In this document: positions 16,132 to 22,282 of the stretch, one piece after another
How the letters are laid out: every line of letters begins with the position of its first letter
Position numbering within the stretch: the first letter of the stretch is position 1
Virus record (IMG/VR): IMGVR_UViG_3300002144_000284
Location: 1 to 30,323 of that record
Source: a virus
Direction: 5' to 3' (one strand)
DNA: 30,323 bases
Made by a program: the position numbers and the translations under genes
The notes under the pieces: generated by a model
Database searches by the model: none
What the model saw: the letters and a program-made list of their open reading frames with translations, nothing else
Told to the model about the DNA's origin: nothing

Positions 16132-16596
16132 ATGACAGCTTTAGACTTCCCCACAGCCCCATCAGATGGACAAATTTACGGTAGCTACATTTATGATGCT
16201 ACTAGGTCTGTTTGGAATATTAATGCTCAGGGTGTAGCCGCTAGGTTTATTGTTTCTGATGCTAAGCCATCCCCCGTAACTAGTGGCGATGCTTGGTTTG
16301 ATACAAACGAGGGTGTCACATACGTTTATTATGACGATGGAAGTTCTGCACAGTGGATTGAAACTGGTAGCCAAGTACTTAGCTACAATACCGTTGCAAA
16401 CCTCACGGACACCACACTGACGTCCCCTGCAAATGGCCAGGTATTGCAGTACAATGGAACTGCCTGGGTAGATGGCATTACCCTTAATCCAACTTCTCCA
16501 GTTATTGGTCAAGCATTAGTGTATAATGGATCAGAGTGGACGAACGGAGAATCCGCTGGAGGATTCGAAACAAACTTTTTATTAATGGGAGCATAA
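16132..16596 (+). CDS. Modular fibre protein with N-module
   Basis: 154 residues. N-module 1-31 (MTALDFPTAPSDGQIYGSYIYDAT.SVW), a YIYY-type tile (GDAWFDTNEGVTYVYYDDG, ~48-70), LTDTTLTSPANGQVLQYNG (~87-105), a second SPVIGQALVYNGSEW tile, and the tail FETNFLLMGA, nearly the same as the tail of 1237. As there, it is followed at once by a YKV.GQ protein and then a glycine-rich protein. Leaderless start by position of the -10 box. Inferred anchor or fibre subunit. Confidence 0.8.
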   Translation: MTALDFPTAPSDGQIYGSYIYDATRSVWNINAQGVAARFIVSDAKPSPVTSGDAWFDTNEGVTYVYYDDGSSAQWIETGSQVLSYNTVANLTDTTLTSPANGQVLQYNGTAWVDGITLNPTSPVIGQALVYNGSEWTNGESAGGFETNFLLMGA

Positions 16597-16597
16597 T

Positions 16598-16927
16598 ATG
16601 GCAACAAGTTATAAAGTACTGGGACAAGAAGCACCATTAGCTACTACACCTACTGATGTTTATGCAGTACCAGCCGCAACTGAGGCGGTAATTAGTACAA
16701 TTATTATTGCAAATAGAGCAGCAACAGCTGGCACATTTAGATTATCTATACGCCCAGCTGATGCTGTACAGACAGACGCTATGTATACTGCATATGATGT
16801 TCCTGTTTCGGCAAACGATTCAACTACGCTTACTTTGGGAATTACCCTTGGGGCAACAGATGTTATCACTGTGTATTGCTCTTCTGCAGATATGTCTATA
16901 AACGTTTTTGGATCCGAGATTAGCTAA
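16598..16927 (+). CDS. Small beta-rich protein, YKV.GQ family
   Basis: 109 residues starting MATSYKVLGQEAPLATT, one base after the upstream stop; the GGGAG of the preceding last codons can serve as SD. VYAVPAATEAVISTIIIAN (~27-45) and FRLSIRPADA, then LTLGITLGATDVITVYCSS and the end INVFGSEIS. It is a compact version of the 260-residue protein at 1954 and a paralogue of 14891. Inferred connector or tip protein; unknown function. Confidence 0.72.
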   Translation: MATSYKVLGQEAPLATTPTDVYAVPAATEAVISTIIIANRAATAGTFRLSIRPADAVQTDAMYTAYDVPVSANDSTTLTLGITLGATDVITVYCSSADMSINVFGSEIS

Positions 16928-16938
16928 GGGGGTAACTG

Positions 16939-17808
16939 ATGGCTGTTACTTCTATGGCGAACAGTTCCATAAGGGACTTTCGCAAATTCAACACGATGAA
17001 CGCTTTTGTCAATTTTGGCTTCGATGCGGACTATCTTGTTATTGCCGGTGGCGGTCCTGGTGGTTACGGTGGGCAAGCTGCGGGCGGAGGAGGTGGAGCT
17101 GGCGGTTATATCGAGGGAACACAGAGTGCGCTAAATCTAGGCGATTCTTTCACGGTCACGATTGGCGCGGGTGGCACCTCGCCTAAAGCAGGACCATACG
17201 CAAATGGAGTCAACTCCGTTTACGGTAGTTTTACGGCTCAAGGTGGGGGTTACGGTGGCGGTAGAGCTATTGAGGGCGCGACCGTAAGCCCTAGCACAGG
17301 AGGCTCGGGTGGCGGTGGCCGCACCGACAACGTAGGGGGTGCCGCCTCTAACGCCATATCCCCAGAACTAGGAAACGCTGGGGCAACGGCTAGCACAACC
17401 CAGGGCGGTGGTGGCGGTGGAGCAGGTGCCGCCGGAACTCGACCCAACGGCGGTGCCGGTCAGTCCTCCACGATTACGGGCTTGCCTGTGGGTCGTGCCG
17501 GTGGCGGTGGCGGTGGAGCAGAATCTGGAGCTACGGGCTCCTCGGCGGACGGAGGCGGGGCGGGTGGCACTTCAGGGAACGGTTCCGGAACGGCTGGAAC
17601 AATCAATACCGGCGGTGGCGGTGGCGGTGGGTCATCGAACATTGTCGCAGACCGTGGCGGCGGGGCTGGAGGCTCAGGTGTTGTCATATTGCGGTATCCC
17701 GTTGGTCTAACCTTGACCGTAGGTGCCGGTCTTACATCTTCAACGGCAACAGATGGCGCTTTCAAGGTGACTACTTTCACCGCCGGAACGGATACGGTGA
17801 CTTTCTAA
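16939..17808 (+). CDS. Glycine-rich adhesin-like protein 9, probably imported
   Basis: 289 residues from ATG 16939 with AAGGGGG upstream. The N-terminus is MAVTSMANSSIRDFRKFN, then YLVIAGGGPGGYGG at ~32 without the Y.VH.F lead-in. The glycine-rich body ends SGVVILRYPVG, followed by the C-terminal extension LTVGAGLTSS...FTAGTDTVTF shared with 7278 and 8665. The coding sequence is visibly richer in G and C, with GCG, ACG, CCC and TCC codons far commoner than in neighbours. Directly after it lies a broken start of another gene (17808). Both facts suggest this piece came from a different phage lineage. Inferred adhesin. Confidence 0.8.
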   Translation: MAVTSMANSSIRDFRKFNTMNAFVNFGFDADYLVIAGGGPGGYGGQAAGGGGGAGGYIEGTQSALNLGDSFTVTIGAGGTSPKAGPYANGVNSVYGSFTAQGGGYGGGRAIEGATVSPSTGGSGGGGRTDNVGGAASNAISPELGNAGATASTTQGGGGGGAGAAGTRPNGGAGQSSTITGLPVGRAGGGGGGAESGATGSSADGGGAGGTSGNGSGTAGTINTGGGGGGGSSNIVADRGGGAGGSGVVILRYPVGLTLTVGAGLTSSTATDGAFKVTTFTAGTDTVTF

Positions 17809-17855
17809 TGGCATACTACGCTTTCATCGATGAGCAGAATACGGTGACTGGGTAG
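17808..17855 (+). pseudogene. 15-codon remnant of a MAHYAF-type gene
   Basis: ATG 17808 overlaps the upstream stop (TAATG), exactly how genes are joined elsewhere in this window, and encodes MAYYAFIDEQNTVTG before TAG. The intact gene that follows starts MAHYAFLDSNNIVTQ: nine of fifteen positions are identical. The remnant keeps the base composition of the upstream adhesin gene. I read it as the start of a second, foreign copy cut off when the resident copy was restored or when the block recombined in. Confidence 0.65.
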
Positions 17856-17872
17856 AATTCACAAACAACGTG

Positions 17873-17881
17873 TGATATAAT
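17873..17881 (+). promoter_or_regulatory. Extended -10 promoter followed by SD
   Basis: TGATATAAT, a perfect extended -10, 18 bases before ATG 17900. Between them lies AAAGGAGG (17886-17893), six bases from the ATG. If transcription starts ~7 nt after the box, the 5' end would cut close to or into the SD, so the true start may lie a few bases earlier. Confidence 0.6.
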
Positions 17882-17899
17882 TCTTAAAGGAGGAATGAC

Positions 17900-18289
17900 A
17901 TGGCACATTATGCATTTTTAGATTCAAATAACATTGTTACCCAGGTGATCGTGGGTAAGGATGAAGAAGACCTTGCAGAAGGCGTAACCGATTGGGAAAC
18001 CTACTATGGTGAACTAGTGGGGCAGGTTTGCAAGCGCACTTCTTACAACACTCAGGCTGGAGTTCACACTGAGGGTGGAGCCGCATACCGTGGTAATTAC
18101 GCAGGTATTGGATACTCATTCAATGAAGATCTTGATGCCTTTATCCCACCACAAGCATACGCATCTTGGGTACTTAATGAAGAAACTTTTAGCTGGGAAG
18201 CACCAGTAGCATATCCAGAAGATGGAGAAATGTACACCTGGGATGAGCCCACTCAGCAGTGGGAAGCTGTACCACCACAAGAGGTTTAA
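17900..18289 (+). CDS. Conserved phage protein of MAHYAF type
   Basis: 129 residues starting MAHYAFLDSNNIVTQVIVG, then a middle with GQVCKRTSYNTQ.GVH (~50-66), NYAGIGYSFNEDLDAFIPP (~73-91), SWVLNEETFSWEAPV (~96-110), and DEPTQQWEAV near the end. I recognise this as a widespread hypothetical protein of aquatic phages (typical pattern: TSYN...R.NYAGIG...D...DAFI.P.P..SW.L....C.WE.P). It is usually found next to fibre genes; the function is unknown, perhaps a fibre-tip or chaperone role. A strong SD is present. A broken copy lies just upstream. Confidence 0.75.
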   Translation: MAHYAFLDSNNIVTQVIVGKDEEDLAEGVTDWETYYGELVGQVCKRTSYNTQAGVHTEGGAAYRGNYAGIGYSFNEDLDAFIPPQAYASWVLNEETFSWEAPVAYPEDGEMYTWDEPTQQWEAVPPQEV

Positions 18290-18293
18290 TTAA

Positions 18294-18710
18294 ATGGTTG
18301 CTTTAGATTTTCCATCAACACCGTCTAATGGTCAAGTATTTGGTCAGTATGTTTACGACGGTACAAAGGCAGTTTGGCGTTTAAACCCTGAAACACCAAA
18401 TGCTAATTTGGATAATCTTAATGATGTAACTATTACTACACCAACTGATGGACAGGCTTTAGTTTTTGACTCTGCTTCGGGAGATTGGATCAATGAGACC
18501 CCAGCATCAACTGTTGATAGTTTAACTGATACAACTATTAGCGGACCAGCCTCGGGAGAATCTTTGATCTATAACGGTTCTGCATGGGTTAATGATGCAA
18601 CCATTATCAATACAGACGGCGATCCTGGAACTAAAATTTATGTGGGAGCAACAGACCCATCTATTGCATATACTTTGCAAGCAGGGGATTTGTGGATTGA
18701 GACACCATAA
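18294..18710 (+). CDS. Modular fibre protein with N-module
   Basis: 138 residues. N-module 1-32 (MVALDFPSTPSNGQVFGQYVYDGT.AVW), two tiles (LNDVTITTPTDGQALVFDS, ~42-60; LTDTTISGPASGESLIYNG, ~78-96) and a C-terminal segment PGTKIYVGATDPS..YTLQAGDLWIETP (~107-138) that is a partial form of the GD.W tile and is not seen elsewhere here. The next gene overlaps its stop and encodes the glycine-rich partner. A weak SD (AGAGG) lies ~10 bases upstream; no -10 box at the usual place, so likely cotranscribed with 17900. Confidence 0.78.
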   Translation: MVALDFPSTPSNGQVFGQYVYDGTKAVWRLNPETPNANLDNLNDVTITTPTDGQALVFDSASGDWINETPASTVDSLTDTTISGPASGESLIYNGSAWVNDATIINTDGDPGTKIYVGATDPSIAYTLQAGDLWIETP

Positions 18711-19546
18711 TGGTAACTAACGCAAAAATTTGGAGTGGTTCTGCCTGGATTACAACTGAAGATGTAGATGCCACCATAAGCTCTAACGGAACAGCTGTTA
18801 CCTCTGGTGGATATGAGTACCACACATTTACAAGCTCAGGAAGCTTGACTGTCCAAAGATCTGGAAAAGTAGAGGTGCTTCTCATTGGCGGTGGCGGGGG
18901 TGGCGGCTCCGGTGGTGGTGGTGGTGGTGGTGCGGGGCAGGTATTTAATGATTTTGTAGTTTTAGAGGCTGGAACATATTCAGTAAACGTAGGTGCTGGA
19001 AGTCCTGGGACTTGCTCTACTAGAGGCTCTGACACCTTTATTGGCACAGGAGTAAATCCAGGACAAAATTTTGCCATTTCTTTTGGTAGCGGTTCTGGAT
19101 GCGCGGGCTATCAGCAACAAGTTGATAAGGGTGGGGCTAGTGGCTCAGGTGGAAGTATTTATGAGGCTGGAGGCTTCCCACTTTTGAATAATACATTCTA
19201 TGGAAATGCTGGAGGCAACGGTCAGTACGTAGAAGGTGGCGGTGGCGGTGGTGGAGCAGGGGGTGCTGGTGGAAACTCTACATCAAGCGTTAGCGGTGTA
19301 GGAGGGGTTGGCACGTCTGCTTATTCAGCCTGGGGGCTTGCCACAACAACTGGACAAAATGTTTCTGGAACCGTATATTATGGAGGCGGCGGATCGGGAA
19401 GCGCATACAACGGACAAGTTAGCATTAGCGCTGGTGGGCTAGGTGGCGGTGGGGCAAACTCTGCTGGTCTTGTCAATACTGGCGGTGGTGGCTCCAACGG
19501 TAATGGCGGTGGCTCAGGTTTGGCCATTATTAGAGTTCCTGTATAA
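18710..19546 (+). CDS. Glycine-rich adhesin-like protein 10
   Basis: 278 residues, TAATG overlap with 18294. The short N-terminus MVTNAKIWSGSAWITTEDVD reads like a continuation of the tile proteins. The lead-in GYEYHTF is at ~36, then VEVLLIGGGGGGGSGGGGGGG and a glycine-rich body with loops such as CAGYQQQVDKG, ending SGLAIIRVPV. No FTAGT extension. The last codons carry the first of two overlapping TATAAT boxes that precede the sulfur cassette. Inferred adhesin. Confidence 0.8.
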   Translation: MVTNAKIWSGSAWITTEDVDATISSNGTAVTSGGYEYHTFTSSGSLTVQRSGKVEVLLIGGGGGGGSGGGGGGGAGQVFNDFVVLEAGTYSVNVGAGSPGTCSTRGSDTFIGTGVNPGQNFAISFGSGSGCAGYQQQVDKGGASGSGGSIYEAGGFPLLNNTFYGNAGGNGQYVEGGGGGGGAGGAGGNSTSSVSGVGGVGTSAYSAWGLATTTGQNVSGTVYYGGGGSGSAYNGQVSISAGGLGGGGANSAGLVNTGGGGSNGNGGGSGLAIIRVPV

Positions 19547-19555
19547 TGCTATAAT
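19547..19555 (+). promoter_or_regulatory. Extended -10 promoter of the sulfur cassette, leaderless
   Basis: TGCTATAAT, a perfect extended -10, five bases before GTG 19561. A second TATAAT lies eight bases upstream (19542-19547) overlapping the upstream stop. No SD is present before the GTG, so a leaderless transcript starting at GTG is expected. Confidence 0.68.
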
Positions 19556-19560
19556 TTATA

Positions 19561-20304
19561 GTGTCAAATAAAAAATACTTTTTTCTATCTGGAATTCCAA
19601 GGTCCGGCAGTACTCTGCTTGCCTCTATACTAAATCAAAATCCAGAAATATATGTCTCGGCAGAATCTCCACTGCCAGAAATTATGCAATCTGTTTGCAA
19701 TCAATATGTAAGCAATCAAAATCTAGATCACGATAGGTCTAAAGATATACATAATGTTCTTGATAACCTTATGCCATTTTTTTATGCAGGGCATCAGGAA
19801 AAGTATATTATAGATAAAAGCTTTTTATGGATTGAGCCAGAGCCCTATGCACTATTAGAAAAACATCTTCAAAACAAAGTTAAGATTATTTGTACAGTTA
19901 GGAATCCCCTAGAAACATTTGCTTCTTGGCATAGAGTCTCTAATAGTAATCAAACTCCTGACGAGATTGCGTCTTTTTTTCAACAAGATTTTTTTAACGG
20001 AATATCTAACATGAAAAGAATAATTAGTGACGGAAAATCAGACAGCATCCTGATTATTGAATACAACGACATTGTTGAAAACACAGAAAAGACAATTAAC
20101 GACGTTTATAATTTTTTAGAAATAACAAAGTTTTCACATGACTTTTTAAATATTTTAAATCCTCATAAATATAATGACGCTTCAGGAATAAAGGGGCAGC
20201 ACTTTGTAAGACCACAAATTCACAAAGAGACCTATGATTTGGAAAAGATGTTCTCATCTGATACAATAAAAAAATACTCTGGTTTAGAGTTTTGGAAAGA
20301 GTAA
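19561..20304 (+). CDS. PAPS-dependent sulfotransferase
   Basis: 247 residues, GTG start. It transfers sulfuryl groups from PAPS to an unknown acceptor. The 5'-phosphosulfate-binding loop is at ~10-20 (SGIPRSGSTLL) and the 3'-phosphate-binding motif at ~111-124 (CTVRNPLETFASWH, with Arg114 and Ser122). EYNDIVENTEKTINDVYNFL (~167-186) matches the usual conserved E/RY.D.......T...V..FL element, and GQHFVRP (~212-218) lies where PAPS-dependent enzymes have a base-contacting loop. The length fits the Sulfotransfer_3 type. No signal peptide or membrane segment, so cytoplasmic. The coding region is markedly AT-rich beside the glycine-rich genes. The next gene starts one base after its stop and probably supplies PAPS. 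Acceptor unknown. Confidence 0.85.
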   Translation: MSNKKYFFLSGIPRSGSTLLASILNQNPEIYVSAESPLPEIMQSVCNQYVSNQNLDHDRSKDIHNVLDNLMPFFYAGHQEKYIIDKSFLWIEPEPYALLEKHLQNKVKIICTVRNPLETFASWHRVSNSNQTPDEIASFFQQDFFNGISNMKRIISDGKSDSILIIEYNDIVENTEKTINDVYNFLEITKFSHDFLNILNPHKYNDASGIKGQHFVRPQIHKETYDLEKMFSSDTIKKYSGLEFWKE

Positions 20305-20305
20305 A

Positions 20306-21061
20306 ATGATCATTGTAATTTCTGGTTTGCCCGGAGCTGGTAAAACTTCGCTAGCAAAAGAAATATCTCGGAGAACAAACTCCATACATTTAAATGCTGA
20401 CGACATTAGATCAGACCTAAGTTCCGATCTTGGGTTCTCTGTTGAAGATCGTAAAGAGCAGGCAAGAAGGCTCGGGGCTGTGGCGAGGCTTTTGTCTAAC
20501 CAGAATCAAGTCGTTGTTGTTGACTTTGTAAATCCAACAGAAGATACCAGGAAGGCCTTTGGCAAGCTGGACTACTTTGTCTGGGTAGATAGAATAAAGC
20601 ATAGTAGATTTGAAGACACTAATTCTATCTGGAAAGATCCATCAGTTTTTGATTTAAAAATTTCTAATGGGCAGACTGTTGAAGAAGAAGCAATGCTAGT
20701 TCTTTCTGGGTGTAATTTATATGACTGGACAGAGCCCACCACCCTGATGCTAGGCAGATATCAGCCTTGGCATGAAGGGCATGAGGCCCTTAAGCAAGAA
20801 GCCTTAAATAGAACAGGCCAGGTTCTGATTGGAATTAGGAATACACATGCTACATCCGAAAAAGATCCACTTCCATATGAAGAAGTAGTTAAATATATAA
20901 ACCGGTTTAATAGTCAGGGTAGCCATCTAGTAATGAAGCTCCCCAACATTACTAATATTATTTATGGCAGAGACGTGGGGTATAAGATTGAGCAAGTTAA
21001 TCTGTCCCCAGAAATTCAAGCTATATCAGCAACACAAAAACGTAAAGAGATGGGCATATGA
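20306..21061 (+). CDS. APS kinase fused to an HxGH nucleotidyltransferase domain
   Basis: 251 residues. N-terminal P-loop kinase domain: Walker A GLPGAGKT (7-14), LNADDIRSDLSSDLGFS (29-45) in the position of the CysC L(D)GD..R..L..DLGFS region, EDRKEQARRLGAVA (47-60), DFVNPTEDTR (73-82) and RFEDTN (101-106). This is the APS-kinase (CysC) pattern in the form carried by aquatic phages. C-terminal domain (~140-251): GRYQPWHEGH (150-159) is the HxGH signature and ISATQKR (240-246) the second signature of the nucleotidyltransferase superfamily, close in style to NMN adenylyltransferase. Kinase product: PAPS. The second domain may make an adenylylated precursor, possibly APS, but its substrate is inferred only. 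Confidence 0.82.
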   Translation: MIIVISGLPGAGKTSLAKEISRRTNSIHLNADDIRSDLSSDLGFSVEDRKEQARRLGAVARLLSNQNQVVVVDFVNPTEDTRKAFGKLDYFVWVDRIKHSRFEDTNSIWKDPSVFDLKISNGQTVEEEAMLVLSGCNLYDWTEPTTLMLGRYQPWHEGHEALKQEALNRTGQVLIGIRNTHATSEKDPLPYEEVVKYINRFNSQGSHLVMKLPNITNIIYGRDVGYKIEQVNLSPEIQAISATQKRKEMGI

Positions 21062-21261
21062 CAAGGGTAGAATCACTAATTAAATCAATTGTATACAGAC
21101 TGTTTGGAACAATAGCAACATTCTTGATCGCACTATTCTTTACTGGTGAATTTTTTATTGCAACTGGAATAGCTATGGTAGAACTTATAATAAAAACAGC
21201 TTTGTATTATTTTTATGAAAGATTTTGGAATTTGGTTTCCTGGGAAAGACATAAAAAGTAA
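21058..21261 (+). CDS. Small DUF2061-like membrane protein
   Basis: 67 residues, ATGA overlap with the kinase gene, so translationally coupled. The pattern ES..K...YR..GT..T.....FTG....A..I...E...K...YY.YER.W is that of DUF2061 (COG3205): two adjacent hydrophobic segments at ~13-29 and ~31-50, then a basic tail (WERHKK). DUF2061 has no established function. Its coupling to an APS kinase suggests a role in sulfate supply, APS/PAPS handling or placing the sulfation at the membrane; this is inference. Short but complete for the family. Confidence 0.75.
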   Translation: MTRVESLIKSIVYRLFGTIATFLIALFFTGEFFIATGIAMVELIIKTALYYFYERFWNLVSWERHKK

Positions 21262-21267
21262 ACGTAG

Positions 21268-21276
21268 TGCTATAAT
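21268..21276 (+). promoter_or_regulatory. Extended -10 promoter, leaderless arrangement
   Basis: TGCTATAAT, a perfect extended -10 identical to that of the sulfur cassette, six bases before ATG 21283. No SD. Confidence 0.7.
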
Positions 21277-21282
21277 TAATAC

Positions 21283-22239
21283 ATGCCTTTTTTCCCTTCT
21301 TTTGCCAGGTTCCGTGGAATTACTGCGGGTAAGATTATTACTATGGAAGCAACTGGTGGTAATCAAACTTTTGATGTTGTAGTTGATGGTAAAACATATA
21401 GAACACATGTGTTTAGTTCAACTGGTTTACAAAAACTTAATGTAACAAGAAAAGCAAATTCTCAAGAATATAGCACACTTGAATGTCTTGTTATTGCTGG
21501 TGGTGGGGGTGGTGGCTATGCAGAAAACTATAATATTAATCCATCTGGTGGAGGTGGTGGAGGTGGTGGAGGTATTGTAAATTCACAATACTTCGTTACC
21601 TCTAATTCTGTAAATATTTTTGTTGGAGCTGGTGGCGCAACTTCTGGTCACGGCGTAAGCGGAGCAAGCTCTTATGTTGGAGAGTCTGGAGTCTTTAATC
21701 TAACTGCTTTAGGCGGAGGAGGTGGTGGAGCTGGTGACGGTGTAAACGGAACAGCTGCTGGTGGAGCCAATTTTCCAGAAAATGGCTATGTAAGAGGTGC
21801 AGACGGAGGCTCTGGTGGTGGTGGTGGTAGGGCTGGCAATAGAGGTTTTGGATTACAGCCGTCATATATTTATCCAGGCTTTGGAAATGATGGGTATGCT
21901 GGTCAGGGTACTGGTGCAGGAACTGTCTCACCAGCTGGTGTTGGCAAGAATGGTGGTGGTGGTGGTGGTGCTGGGGCCGCTGGCAGCGGTCGCTCTGGCG
22001 GGGTTGGACTAGTTTATAATTGGCACAACGCTTCGCAAACTTCTTCTCTTTTTGCAACTGGTGGAACGGGCGGCAGCATGAGTGGCCGAGCAGTTGGACC
22101 AAGTGCCCCCAACAATACTGGAAGTGGTGGAAGTGGTGGTAGTGGCCCCCATCCCCGAAATCAATATGGACCAAGCATTCCCGGTGGCTCTGGCGGTAGT
22201 GGAATCGTAGTAGTTCGTTATCGTATTGATACTGATTAA
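21283..22239 (+). CDS. Glycine-rich adhesin-like protein 11
   Basis: 318 residues. The N-terminus MPFFPSFARFRGITAGKI has no N-module. The lead-in KTYRTHVF is at ~38, then LECLVIAGGGGGGYAEN, a glycine-rich body with long GGGGGGGGG runs and Tyr/Asn/His-bearing loops, ending SGIVVVRYRIDTD. It stands alone between the sulfur cassette and the very large structural gene. The start is placed by the -10 box and the absence of earlier in-frame ATGs after the upstream stop. Inferred adhesin; its anchor partner is not obvious. Confidence 0.78.
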   Translation: MPFFPSFARFRGITAGKIITMEATGGNQTFDVVVDGKTYRTHVFSSTGLQKLNVTRKANSQEYSTLECLVIAGGGGGGYAENYNINPSGGGGGGGGGIVNSQYFVTSNSVNIFVGAGGATSGHGVSGASSYVGESGVFNLTALGGGGGGAGDGVNGTAAGGANFPENGYVRGADGGSGGGGGRAGNRGFGLQPSYIYPGFGNDGYAGQGTGAGTVSPAGVGKNGGGGGGAGAAGSGRSGGVGLVYNWHNASQTSSLFATGGTGGSMSGRAVGPSAPNNTGSGGSGGSGPHPRNQYGPSIPGGSGGSGIVVVRYRIDTD

Positions 22240-22258
22240 TATTTTACTGGTCTCTTTG

Positions 22259-22267
22259 TGTTAAAAT
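22259..22267 (+). promoter_or_regulatory. Extended -10 promoter with short SD leader
   Basis: TGTTAAAAT, an extended -10 with one mismatch, 15 bases before ATG 22283. AGGAG (22273-22277) follows, five bases from the ATG. It probably drives the large structural gene with a very short leader. Confidence 0.6.
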
Positions 22268-22282
22268 AGACTAGGAGATCCA

